NCBI GenBank assembly: GCA_900547415.1
Contig: URGS01000043.1
Location: 1-10,940, forward strand
Direction of reading: 5' to 3'
DNA: 10,940 nt
From: an uncultured Phascolarctobacterium sp.
Lineage (GTDB): Bacteria > Bacillota > Negativicutes > Acidaminococcales > Acidaminococcaceae
Shown here: positions 1 to 6,773 of the stretch, piece by piece
Position numbering within the stretch: position 1 is the first letter of the stretch
Layout: the number at the start of each line of letters is the position of its first letter
Translations under genes and position numbers: made by a program
Notes under the pieces: generated by a model
Database searches by the model: none
Told to the model about the DNA's origin: nothing
The model's input: the letters and a program-made list of their open reading frames with translations, nothing else

Positions 1-2
1 AC

Positions 3-47
3 GACGCTGGTAGGAGGGACGCTAGGTCCAATGGAGGAAGTAAATGA
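3..47 (+). CDS. possible 3' end of an upstream gene (ruvC by context)
   Basis: An open frame entering from the left edge gives 14 residues ending GGSK and stops at TGA 45-47, overlapping the ruvA ATG in an ATGA arrangement typical of translational coupling. ruvC usually lies just before ruvA, so this would be its tail, but the fragment is too short to recognise. Another frame also stays open through this stretch (to a stop inside ruvA), so the reading is tentative. Confidence 0.3.
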   Translation, partial: DAGRRDARSNGGSK

Positions 48-658
48 TTGGTGCTATTAAAGGACAGGTTGCCTATTTAGGTACGGACCACTGCATAATA
101 GATACGGCCGGCGGTGTAGGCTACAGAGTGTTTATGCCTGCAGCCCACCTGGCGCAGCTGGCACTGGGCAAGGAAATCCGCGTTCACGTACACACTGCAG
201 TCCGTGAGGACGCCATACTTTTGTATGGCTTTTTAAGTCAGGAGTACTATGATTTGTTCCAGCTGCTATTGAGCGTCAGCGGTGTTGGTCCTAAAATGGC
301 TTTGGGAATTTTGTCCTCCGTTAAGCCTGACGTATTCTACTTGGCTGTTCAGTCCAAGGATATGAAGGTTTTGACTAAGCTGCCCGGCGTAGGCAAAAAG
401 ACTGCCGAGCGTATGCTTTTGGAGCTGAAGGACAAGGTAGGCGGCTTGGGCCTGACTGATGACGGTGGCAATGATTTTGCTGATACAGTTGCCAGCGGAG
501 GCAGCGGCGCCGTTGCTGAGGCTATTGAGGCCTTGACCTCCTTGGGCTACAGCAACAGTGAGATTATGCCCGTTTTAAAGGAAATACCCAACTGCAGCAG
601 TCTAAAGGGCGAGGATATTCTGCGCCAGGCCCTGAAGCTATTTGCCAGAAAAGGATAA
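44..658 (+). CDS. ruvA: Holliday junction branch migration protein RuvA
   Basis: RuvA binds four-way DNA junctions as a tetramer and loads the RuvB motor during recombination and replication-fork repair. The 204-residue product is of normal length (about 200). It starts with the N-terminal OB-fold opening MIGAIKG. Two helix-hairpin-helix DNA-binding motifs follow at about residues 77-92 (SVSGVGPKMA) and 111-130 (TKLPGVGKKTAERM). A Gly/Ser/Asp-rich linker at about 134-156 leads to the C-terminal RuvB-contacting domain (about 157-204). The start is supported by GGAGG at 33-37, six bases before ATG. It lies upstream of ruvB in the same direction, the standard arrangement. The stop-start overlap at 44-47 suggests coupling to an upstream gene, probably ruvC. 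Confidence 0.97.
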   Translation: MIGAIKGQVAYLGTDHCIIDTAGGVGYRVFMPAAHLAQLALGKEIRVHVHTAVREDAILLYGFLSQEYYDLFQLLLSVSGVGPKMALGILSSVKPDVFYLAVQSKDMKVLTKLPGVGKKTAERMLLELKDKVGGLGLTDDGGNDFADTVASGGSGAVAEAIEALTSLGYSNSEIMPVLKEIPNCSSLKGEDILRQALKLFARKG

Positions 659-691
659 TTTTGAGTACTGAATTAAGAAATGGAGTCCAGT

Positions 692-1699
692 ATGGAATTT
701 GACGAGAGAATTATAGCCGGTGGGGAACAGGAGACTGATGGTTGGCAATACAGTCTGCGTCCCAGGCTTTTAAATGAATATATTGGCCAGTCTCAGGTCA
801 AGGATAATCTGCAGATTTTTATTAAGGCTGCAGCAGCTCGCCACGAGGCTCTGGACCATGTTCTGCTATTTGGTCCTCCCGGCCTTGGTAAAACTACCCT
901 GGCCAACATTATTGCCAACGAGCTGAATGTTAATATTCGTGTGACCAGCGGCCCTGCTATTGAGCGTCAGGGTGATTTGGCCGCTATACTTACAAATCTA
1001 GGCGACAACGACGTGCTGTTTATCGACGAAATTCATCGCCTTTCTAAAACAGTAGAGGAAATCCTGTATTCTGCAATGGAGGATTTTGCTCTTGATATTA
1101 TAATTGGCAAAGGCCCCGCTGCCCGCAGCGTACGCCTTGATTTGCCCAAGTTCACTTTGATCGGCGCCACTACCCGTTTAGGCGCCATTGCTGCACCCTT
1201 ACGTGACCGCTTCGGCGTGCAGTGCCGTTTAGAATTTTACAAGCCTGAGGAGCTGCAGTTTATTATTACCCGTGCTGCAGAAATTTTAGGGGTGCAGATA
1301 GACCCTGAGGGAGCAGCGGAGATTGCCCGCCGCAGTCGTGGTACGCCCCGTATTGCTAACCGTCTTTTGAAGCGTGTTCGTGACTTTGCTCAGGTGCTGG
1401 GCGTTGACTGCATTAACCGTCAGCTGGCTGATGAGGCTTTGGCTAAGCTGGAGGTTGACCGTATGGGCTTCGACCGCAGCGACAGACGCATTTTGACTAC
1501 CATTGTCAAAACCTTTGGCGGTGGTCCAGTTGGTATTGAGACTATTGCGGCTGCTGTAAGCGAGGAGGCAGGTACCATTGAAGATGTTATTGAGCCCTAT
1601 CTGATGCAGCTGGGAATGCTGCAGCGTACTCCTAGAGGACGTGTGGCGACCCGCGAAACATATCGTTATTTAGGAATTCCTTATCCGGAACAGAAGTGA
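692..1699 (+). CDS. ruvB: Holliday junction helicase RuvB (AAA+ ATPase)
   Basis: RuvB is the hexameric ATPase ring that pumps DNA through the RuvA-bound junction. From the ATG at 692 the product has 335 residues, a usual length. Walker A is GPPGLGKTT at 61-69, Walker B VLFIDEIH at 108-115, sensor 1 GATTR at 158-162, the arginine-finger segment RDRFG at 171-175, and sensor 2 lies in GTPRIANR. The last 75 or so residues form the winged-helix DNA-binding domain. An earlier in-frame ATG at 680 would add MESS, but it lacks a Shine-Dalgarno, whereas GGAG at 682-685 is six bases from the ATG at 692. MEFDER also resembles usual RuvB openings. The gap to ruvA is 33 bases; queH begins 4 bases after the stop. 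Confidence 0.96.
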   Translation: MEFDERIIAGGEQETDGWQYSLRPRLLNEYIGQSQVKDNLQIFIKAAAARHEALDHVLLFGPPGLGKTTLANIIANELNVNIRVTSGPAIERQGDLAAILTNLGDNDVLFIDEIHRLSKTVEEILYSAMEDFALDIIIGKGPAARSVRLDLPKFTLIGATTRLGAIAAPLRDRFGVQCRLEFYKPEELQFIITRAAEILGVQIDPEGAAEIARRSRGTPRIANRLLKRVRDFAQVLGVDCINRQLADEALAKLEVDRMGFDRSDRRILTTIVKTFGGGPVGIETIAAAVSEEAGTIEDVIEPYLMQLGMLQRTPRGRVATRETYRYLGIPYPEQK

Positions 1700-1703
1700 T
1701 ATT

Positions 1704-2291
1704 ATGAAGATGCTATTACATGCCTGCTGCGGTCCCTGTGCCTGCTATCCTACGGAAAAGCTCAGGGCGGACGGCAAGGATTTTGATATTTTATATTTTA
1801 ACCCCAATATTCATCCCTACAGGGAGTTTAAGCAGCGCCTTAGCACTCTGATGGACTTTTGCAAAAAGCAGCAGATTGAGCTTTTTGTAGACAAGGAATA
1901 CAGCCTTGAGGAATGCGTTAGGGGAATGCTGGCAGAGCCTACTGTACGCTGTGCCTACTGCTACCGTATGCGTCTGCGCTACGCAGCCAAATTCGCCAAG
2001 GAGCATGGCTACGATGCCTTTAGCACTACGCTTTTGGTAAGCCCGTACCAAAAGCATGCTCTTATTATCAAGGAGGCCGAGGCTGCTGCTGCAGAATTTG
2101 GCATACCCTTTTACTATGAGGATTTTCGTGAGGGCTACCAGCGTGGCGTTGATATTAGTCTGGAGCTGGGCCTGTACCGTCAGCAGTACTGCGGCTGTGT
2201 CTTTAGTGAGCGTGACCGCTACGAAATCCGCAAAAAGGCTGAACCTGGCATTGTCCGCGTCAGCAAGCTGCTGAGCATGATTAACAAATAA
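1704..2291 (+). CDS. queH: epoxyqueuosine reductase QueH (DUF208 family)
   Basis: QueH reduces epoxyqueuosine in tRNA to queuosine. It is the non-homologous, cobalamin-independent alternative to QueG. The 195-residue protein shows the family's cysteine signature: HACCGPC near the N terminus (C8, C9, C12), a CxxC pair at C83/C86 within RCAYCYR, and CGC at C163/C165 near the C terminus, expected ligands of the metal and iron-sulfur centre. The assignment is supported by queA and tgt about 1.4 and 2.4 kb downstream in the same run. The ribosome-binding site is weak (AGAAG in the end of ruvB), so translation is probably coupled to ruvB, whose stop is 4 bases away. A second Met at codon 3 could be the true start. 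Confidence 0.93.
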   Translation: MKMLLHACCGPCACYPTEKLRADGKDFDILYFNPNIHPYREFKQRLSTLMDFCKKQQIELFVDKEYSLEECVRGMLAEPTVRCAYCYRMRLRYAAKFAKEHGYDAFSTTLLVSPYQKHALIIKEAEAAAAEFGIPFYYEDFREGYQRGVDISLELGLYRQQYCGCVFSERDRYEIRKKAEPGIVRVSKLLSMINK

Positions 2292-2302
2292 AGGAGCGCC
2301 TT

Positions 2303-3592
2303 ATGCTGAAAGCTATAAGAACCGCCTGCCTAGTTATGCTGTGCCTGCTTTTTACGGCACTGGCCAGCGCTGCGCCTCTGCGTGTTGCTTTGGTAGAAAG
2401 GCAGTCTACGGTTGAAATCAGCTGTGATGATGATTTTTTAGTTAGGGACGCCATTATGGGCAGTGAAGTGACCATGCCCAAAGGAAAGTATTTCCTCCAT
2501 ATTCAGCAGGGAAGGCTGCAACTGGAGGAAGGCAGCAGTTTTGGCAGCCATATAATCATAGAGGCTCTGCCTGAAAAGGAGCTGCCCAAGGTCAACAAAA
2601 AGGAATACAGGGGCAGTCTCAGTGCTGTAATCCGCAATGACAGGATTTTGCTTAATAACATCATTGATATTGAGGATTATTTATCCTGCGTGCTCCCTGA
2701 AAAAACTATGCCCGTCTGGCCTGACGAGGCTATTAAGGCTCAGGCTGTGGCAGCCCGCAGCTATGCCCTGTATATGCAGGCTCAAAACAGCAGTCAGGAT
2801 TACGACATAAGCGCCAATGATGAGGAGCTTGTGTATCGGGGCTGCGGCAAGCGTATAGAAAAGGCTGCTGTGACTAAGCTCATAAGGGAAACACAGGGAC
2901 AATATCTTGCAGACAGCTACGGACGTTATCTTAAGGGCGTTTCTACCTCCAGTACAGGCGGTCAGACAGAGTCTGCGTTGGCTGCGTGGAATGAAGCAGT
3001 CAGCTGCCTGCAGTCCGTCAAGGACTATGACCAGGACAGCCCTGAATATAAATGGCAGTACCTGGCTTCGCCTGCGCTGCTGCAAAACCTGCTGGAGCAA
3101 GAGGGCTACAAGGTTGGCAAGCTGACAGCCATTACTCTTTCTCCTTTGGGGGAAAAGGGCGATGACCGTACTGCTACAGGACGTGTCCGCTATCTGTTTA
3201 TTTCCGGCAGCGAGGGAACAGTCAAAATCAGCGGTCAAAGACTGGCTGATATTCTTGATCTTAACTCCACGCTTTTTGATGTGGAAACAGGTACGCCGGT
3301 TCCTGAGGTTTTGAAGGTGCCCATTGAAAACGCCTATGGCTTTGAAATAGGCAGCAAGGATATCAATATTAAGGTTAATGGCAATGACCAGCCCGTTTGG
3401 AAGAATATGATGCGCAGCTATCATCTTTTAAGCGGTGGCAAGGAGGAAAAAATTACCTTTAAGGGTCATGGCAGGGGACATGGCGTTGGCTTGAGCGCTT
3501 GGGGCGCAAGAGGAATGGCCAATTCTGATGAAAGCCTGACCTATGCTGATATTCTGAGGCATTATTATCCTGGAGCCAGACTTATTAAATAG
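2303..3592 (+). CDS. secreted SpoIID/LytB-domain protein (putative peptidoglycan lytic enzyme)
   Basis: SpoIID-type proteins are lytic transglycosylases acting on denuded glycan strands; LytB-type relatives modify amidase activity at the wall. The 429-residue product starts with a clear signal peptide (residues 1-23, hydrophobic core VMLCLLFTAL, likely cleavage after ASA). The SpoIID core lies at about 123-156, including EAIKAQAVAARSYAL, with STGGQTES further on. The C terminus (388-429) carries the family-typical GHGRGHGVGLSAWGARGM and HYYPGARL. Where homologues usually read VVPSEMP, this protein reads VLPEKTMP, so the glutamate corresponding to the B. subtilis catalytic Glu is shifted one residue (E133) and K134 takes its column in an ungapped alignment. 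SD AAGGAG at 2291-2296 supports the start. In this lineage it could serve sporulation or cell separation; the sequence does not decide. Confidence 0.88.
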   Translation: MLKAIRTACLVMLCLLFTALASAAPLRVALVERQSTVEISCDDDFLVRDAIMGSEVTMPKGKYFLHIQQGRLQLEEGSSFGSHIIIEALPEKELPKVNKKEYRGSLSAVIRNDRILLNNIIDIEDYLSCVLPEKTMPVWPDEAIKAQAVAARSYALYMQAQNSSQDYDISANDEELVYRGCGKRIEKAAVTKLIRETQGQYLADSYGRYLKGVSTSSTGGQTESALAAWNEAVSCLQSVKDYDQDSPEYKWQYLASPALLQNLLEQEGYKVGKLTAITLSPLGEKGDDRTATGRVRYLFISGSEGTVKISGQRLADILDLNSTLFDVETGTPVPEVLKVPIENAYGFEIGSKDINIKVNGNDQPVWKNMMRSYHLLSGGKEEKITFKGHGRGHGVGLSAWGARGMANSDESLTYADILRHYYPGARLIK

Positions 3593-3599
3593 GATATGG

Positions 3600-3613
3600 G
3601 GGAGCTTGCTCCC
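3600..3613 (+). other. short GC hairpin between spoIID-like gene and queA
   Basis: GGGAG-CTTG-CTCCC forms a 5-bp hairpin, extendable by a G-U pair, 7 bases after the stop of the SpoIID-like gene. No T-run follows (TAATTTATAG), so it is more likely an mRNA 3'-end stabiliser, processing site or weak attenuator than a terminator. The queA ribosome-binding site follows it. Confidence 0.4.
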
Positions 3614-3643
3614 TAATTTATAGAAATACGAAGAAGGAATAAA

Positions 3644-4672
3644 ATGTTAGTAACAGATTTTAACTATGATTTACCACAGGAGCTTATTGCTCAGCACCCG
3701 GTGGAGCCTAGAGACCATTCCCGACTTTTGGTTGTGGACAAGGTAACCGGCGAGATAGAGCATAAGCATTTTTACGATTTGCCCAACTACCTGCGTCCCG
3801 GCGACGTGCTGGTGTTTAATGACACCCGTGTAATTCCTGCCCGCCTCCATGGCTTTAAGGATACTGGCGCCAAGGTAGAGGTTTTTCTACTGACACGCCG
3901 CAACGCAACTGACTGGGAGGTTTTGGTGCGTCCCGGCAAAAAGCTGCAGGTTGGCGCCAAGATTAACTTCAGCGATGAGCTGTCCTGCGAGGTTATTGAG
4001 CACACCGATTTTGGCGGTCGTGTAGTACGCTTTGCTTATGATGGTATTTTTGAAGAGATTTTGGACCGCTTAGGCGAAACTCCGCTGCCTCCTTATATTA
4101 CTGCACCCTTGGAGGATAAGGAGCGCTATCAGACTGTGTACAGCAGAGAACGTGGCAGCGCTGCTGCTCCTACTGCAGGCCTGCACTTTACCAAGGAGCT
4201 GCTGCAGAAGATTAAGGATATGGGCTGTGAAGAGGTTTTCGTAACCCTCCACGTTGGCCTGGGCACCTTCCGTCCTGTCAGCGAGGCTAATATTGAGGAC
4301 CATAAAATGCACAGGGAGTTCTACACCGTTTCCCAGGAGGCCGCTGATGCTGTCAACAAGGCTAAGGCCGAAGGCCGCCGCATTATTGCAGTTGGCACAA
4401 CCGCTGTACGTACTTTGGAATCTGCAGGCGCAGACGGCGTACTGAAGGCTGGCGGCAACTGGACCAACATCTTCATTTATCCTGGCTATGAGTATCGCAT
4501 TGCTGATGCTCTGGTAACAAACTTTCATCTGCCTCAAAGCACCCTGCTGATGCTGGTCAGTGCTCTGTCCACCAGAGAAATCATGCTCAGCACCTACGCA
4601 GAGGCTGTTAAGGAGCGCTACCGCTTCTTTTCCTTTGGCGATGCCATGTTTATTGTAGATAAGAACAAATAA
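3644..4672 (+). CDS. queA: S-adenosylmethionine:tRNA ribosyltransferase-isomerase QueA
   Basis: QueA transfers and isomerises the ribosyl moiety of S-adenosylmethionine onto preQ1-modified tRNA (anticodon wobble base 34), giving epoxyqueuosine. The 342-residue product has family length and co-linear family motifs: the opening DFNYDLPQELIAQHP, LRPGDVLVFNDTRVIPARL at 50-68, VLVRPGKK at 93-100, and GSAAAPTAGLHFT at 171-183, followed by HVGLGTFRPV and, near the end, NFHLPQSTLLMLVSA. GAAGGA upstream of the ATG supports the start. It is followed after 9 bases by tgt, the enzyme of the preceding step, so the two are almost certainly co-transcribed and probably co-translated at matched levels. Confidence 0.97.
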   Translation: MLVTDFNYDLPQELIAQHPVEPRDHSRLLVVDKVTGEIEHKHFYDLPNYLRPGDVLVFNDTRVIPARLHGFKDTGAKVEVFLLTRRNATDWEVLVRPGKKLQVGAKINFSDELSCEVIEHTDFGGRVVRFAYDGIFEEILDRLGETPLPPYITAPLEDKERYQTVYSRERGSAAAPTAGLHFTKELLQKIKDMGCEEVFVTLHVGLGTFRPVSEANIEDHKMHREFYTVSQEAADAVNKAKAEGRRIIAVGTTAVRTLESAGADGVLKAGGNWTNIFIYPGYEYRIADALVTNFHLPQSTLLMLVSALSTREIMLSTYAEAVKERYRFFSFGDAMFIVDKNK

Positions 4673-4681
4673 GGAGCTAAT

Positions 4682-5797
4682 ATGAAACACGCAGTAACAT
4701 ACGAGTTAATAAAAGAATGCAGCCGCAGCGGCGCACGTCTGGGACGACTGCACACTCCGCATGGTACCTTTGAAACACCTATGTTTATGCCCGTAGGCAC
4801 TCAGGCAACAGTAAAAACCCTTGCTCCTGAGGAGCTGTACGATATGGGCAGTCAGGTTATCCTGTCCAATACTTATCATCTGTTTTTGCGTCCAGGTCAC
4901 GAGCTGGTACGCAAGGCTGGTGGTCTGCATAAATTCATGAACTACAAGCGCGGTATGCTGACCGACAGCGGCGGCTTCCAGGTTTTCAGTCTTGGTGCAA
5001 TGCGCAAGATTACTGAAGAGGGCGTAATGTTCCGTTCTCACATTGACGGCAGCAAGCAGTTCCTGTCTCCTGAGGTTTCTACCCATGTTCAGGAGGCGCT
5101 GGGCGCTGATATTGCCATGGCCTTTGATGAATGCATTCCTTATCCTGCAGACTTTGATTACGCTAAGCGTTCTACCAATCGTACTGCTCGCTGGGCCCAG
5201 CGCTGTCTGGAGGCTCACACCCGTGAGGACCAATCAATGTTTGGTATTGTCCAAGGCGGTATGTACCCTGAGCTGCGCAAAATGAGCTGTCAGCAGCTTA
5301 CTGACATGGACTTTGCCGGCTATGGCATCGGCGGCCTCAGCGTAGGCGAGCCCAAGCCCATGATGTACGATATGCTGGGACACACCACTGAATATCTGCC
5401 TAAGGACAAGGCCCGCTATCTGATGGGCGTTGGTACTGCTGACTGCATCGTAGAGGCCGTAAATTTAGGCGTGGATATGTTTGACTGCGTATTCCCCACA
5501 CGTGTAGCACGCAACGGCACTGCCATGACTCATCAGGGCAGACTTGTTGTTCGCAACGCCATGTATGCAGAGGATTTCCGTCCTATTGAAGAGGGCTGTA
5601 CATGTTACGCCTGCCGTAACTTTAGCCGTGCATATATCCGTCATCTGTTCAAGGCGGAGGAAATTTTTGGCCTGCGCCTTCTTTCCATTCACAACCTACA
5701 CTTCTTGCTGCACTTTGCTAAAGAAATTCGCGAAGCTATTGCAGAGGACCGTTTCCCTGAATTTAGAGAGAATTTTTTGGCTAACTTTAAAGCTTAA
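4682..5797 (+). CDS. tgt: queuine/preQ1 tRNA-guanine transglycosylase Tgt
   Basis: Tgt exchanges guanine-34 of tRNAs with GUN anticodons for preQ1, the substrate then processed by QueA and QueH. The 371-residue product is full length. DSGGFQVFS at 95-103 carries the conserved active-site Asp95. The nucleophile is Asp268 in MFDCVFPTRVARNG. The structural zinc site is complete: C306, C308, C311 and H337. The substrate-recognition segment QGGMYPELR (191-199) and GIGGLSVGEP (216-224) are present. SD AAGGAG lies 6 bases before the ATG. The queH-queA-tgt set implies that the cell completes queuosine itself; whether it makes preQ1 or salvages it cannot be told here. No obvious terminator follows, so some transcription may continue into yajC. 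Confidence 0.97.
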   Translation: MKHAVTYELIKECSRSGARLGRLHTPHGTFETPMFMPVGTQATVKTLAPEELYDMGSQVILSNTYHLFLRPGHELVRKAGGLHKFMNYKRGMLTDSGGFQVFSLGAMRKITEEGVMFRSHIDGSKQFLSPEVSTHVQEALGADIAMAFDECIPYPADFDYAKRSTNRTARWAQRCLEAHTREDQSMFGIVQGGMYPELRKMSCQQLTDMDFAGYGIGGLSVGEPKPMMYDMLGHTTEYLPKDKARYLMGVGTADCIVEAVNLGVDMFDCVFPTRVARNGTAMTHQGRLVVRNAMYAEDFRPIEEGCTCYACRNFSRAYIRHLFKAEEIFGLRLLSIHNLHFLLHFAKEIREAIAEDRFPEFRENFLANFKA

Positions 5798-5841
5798 CAA
5801 TAATTTTACTAAAAAAAGCTGTTCTTACAAGGAATTTGCTT

Positions 5842-5847
5842 TATAAT
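5842..5847 (+). promoter_or_regulatory. candidate sigma-70 -10 box upstream of yajC
   Basis: A perfect TATAAT sits in the 98-base AT-rich gap between tgt and the yajC ATG, about 49 bases before that ATG. The -35 is poor: TGTTCT at 5820-5825 with a 16-base spacer is the best I see. This gap is the largest in the plus-strand run, which favours an internal promoter for yajC-secDF. A second TATAAT at 5876-5881 is too close to the ribosome-binding site to be useful. Confidence 0.5.
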
Positions 5848-5895
5848 GTAGAATATATATCTATTAATGTTATTTTATAATTGGAGGTATTAGCT

Positions 5896-6189
5896 ATGCA
5901 AGGTGGAGAAACTATGGCAATGCTGAACGCTATGTGGCCCTTTGTGCTTATGGGCGGTATTTTTTACTTCATGCTTTGGAGACCTCAAAAGCAGGAGCAA
6001 AAGAAGCGTCAGGACTTGCTTGATAATTTGAAAAAGGGTGACAAGGTAGTTACCATTGGCGGTATCTACGGTACTATTTCCCAAATTTCTGAAAAAAGAA
6101 TTTCTCTCGAAGTGGCAGAAAACGTACACATCGAAATGGCTCGTAATGCAGTAAGCGGTTACCAGGATCCTTCCAGTAAAAATGCTTAA
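5896..6189 (+). CDS. yajC: preprotein translocase accessory subunit YajC
   Basis: YajC is a small single-span membrane protein that associates with SecD and SecF in the holotranslocon. From ATG 5896 it has 97 residues: a transmembrane helix at about 9-27 (NAMWPFVLMGGIFYFMLW), the family hallmark RPQKQEQKKR immediately after it, then a small cytoplasmic beta-rich domain with GDKVVTIGGIYG at about 48-59. GGAGG at 5883-5887, eight bases before ATG, fixes the start; an in-frame TTG at 5881 overlaps that Shine-Dalgarno and is not credible. Its last eight bases overlap the next gene, so translation of the two is likely coupled. Confidence 0.95.
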   Translation: MQGGETMAMLNAMWPFVLMGGIFYFMLWRPQKQEQKKRQDLLDNLKKGDKVVTIGGIYGTISQISEKRISLEVAENVHIEMARNAVSGYQDPSSKNA

Positions 6190-6757
6190 GGCGACAGAAA
6201 AACAGGAATTACGTAAACACCTTAAGGCCCTGCGCAATGAACTCTCACCTGCTCAGGTAAGTAGGAGCAGCGATAAAATTGCGCAGCATATATTAGCCTG
6301 TGATGCTTACAAAAATGCTAAGCTCATCATGGGCTATTTGGCTTTTGGCAAGGAATTGTCTGTGGACAGGGTTCTGCTGCAGGCCTTGGCCGACGGCAAA
6401 AGGGTAGTGGTTCCCTTTATAATATCTCCCACAGAAATGGAGGCCGCAGTGTTTACAGGTATGGAAAACCTGTGCCTGGACAGATTCAGGATACGCTGCG
6501 TGGCTGAGCCTGCTGTGCTCGTGGACCCTGCGGACATTGATTTGCTGTTGGTTCCAGGAGTTGCCTTTGGCAGAGATGGCAGCAGAATGGGAATGGGGGC
6601 CGGTTACTACGACCGCTTCCTGCTTCGTGCTCCTCAGGCTATAACCATTGGTGTGGCTTACGACAGCCTGCTGCAGGAGCATTTGCCCATGGATGAATAC
6701 GATATTCCTGTTAAATATCTGGTTTCTGAAACCGGTATAGAAAAAGTTCAAATATGA
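6182..6757 (+). CDS. 5-formyltetrahydrofolate cyclo-ligase
   Basis: This enzyme (MTHFS, YqgN/YgfA family) uses ATP to convert 5-formyl-THF to 5,10-methenyl-THF, returning an inactive folate store to one-carbon metabolism in the cytoplasm. The 191-residue product has family length. The signature is at 124-146: VPGVAFGRDGSR followed by GAGYYDRF, matching the usual RDGxRLGxGxGYYDRF nucleotide and folate site. An N-terminal basic helix (KQELRKHLKALRNEL) is also typical. The ATG lies inside the end of yajC (8-base overlap) with no convincing Shine-Dalgarno, so translation probably depends on re-initiation after yajC. The stop TGA at 6755-6757 contributes its A to the secD ribosome-binding site. 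It has no known link to protein export; its position between yajC and secD is notable. Confidence 0.93.
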   Translation: MLKATEKQELRKHLKALRNELSPAQVSRSSDKIAQHILACDAYKNAKLIMGYLAFGKELSVDRVLLQALADGKRVVVPFIISPTEMEAAVFTGMENLCLDRFRIRCVAEPAVLVDPADIDLLLVPGVAFGRDGSRMGMGAGYYDRFLLRAPQAITIGVAYDSLLQEHLPMDEYDIPVKYLVSETGIEKVQI

Positions 6758-6773
6758 GGAGGAAAAAATTTTG
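6757..6773 (+). promoter_or_regulatory. secD ribosome-binding site and TTG start
   Basis: AGGAGG at 6757-6762 precedes a TTG start at 6771 by 8 bases. The A of the upstream TGA stop is the first base of the Shine-Dalgarno. The nearby ATG at 6776 is out of frame, so TTG is the only start that fits the spacing. A strong site paired with a weak start codon suggests coupling to the upstream cistron. Confidence 0.8.

Noticed and set aside
680..691. Upstream ruvB start at 680 adding MESS
   Set aside because: No Shine-Dalgarno precedes it, while GGAG lies at the right distance from the ATG at 692.
2681..3424. 247-codon minus-strand open frame
   Set aside because: Antisense shadow of the SpoIID/LytB gene, which carries a signal peptide and conserved motifs; no domain seen in the shadow.
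3600..3613. Hairpin read as a terminator between the SpoIID-like gene and queA
   Set aside because: Five base pairs only and no following T-run; listed as a hairpin of unknown role instead.
5876..5881. Second TATAAT before yajC
   Set aside because: It abuts the GGAGG ribosome-binding site at 5883, so a transcript starting there would lack that site.
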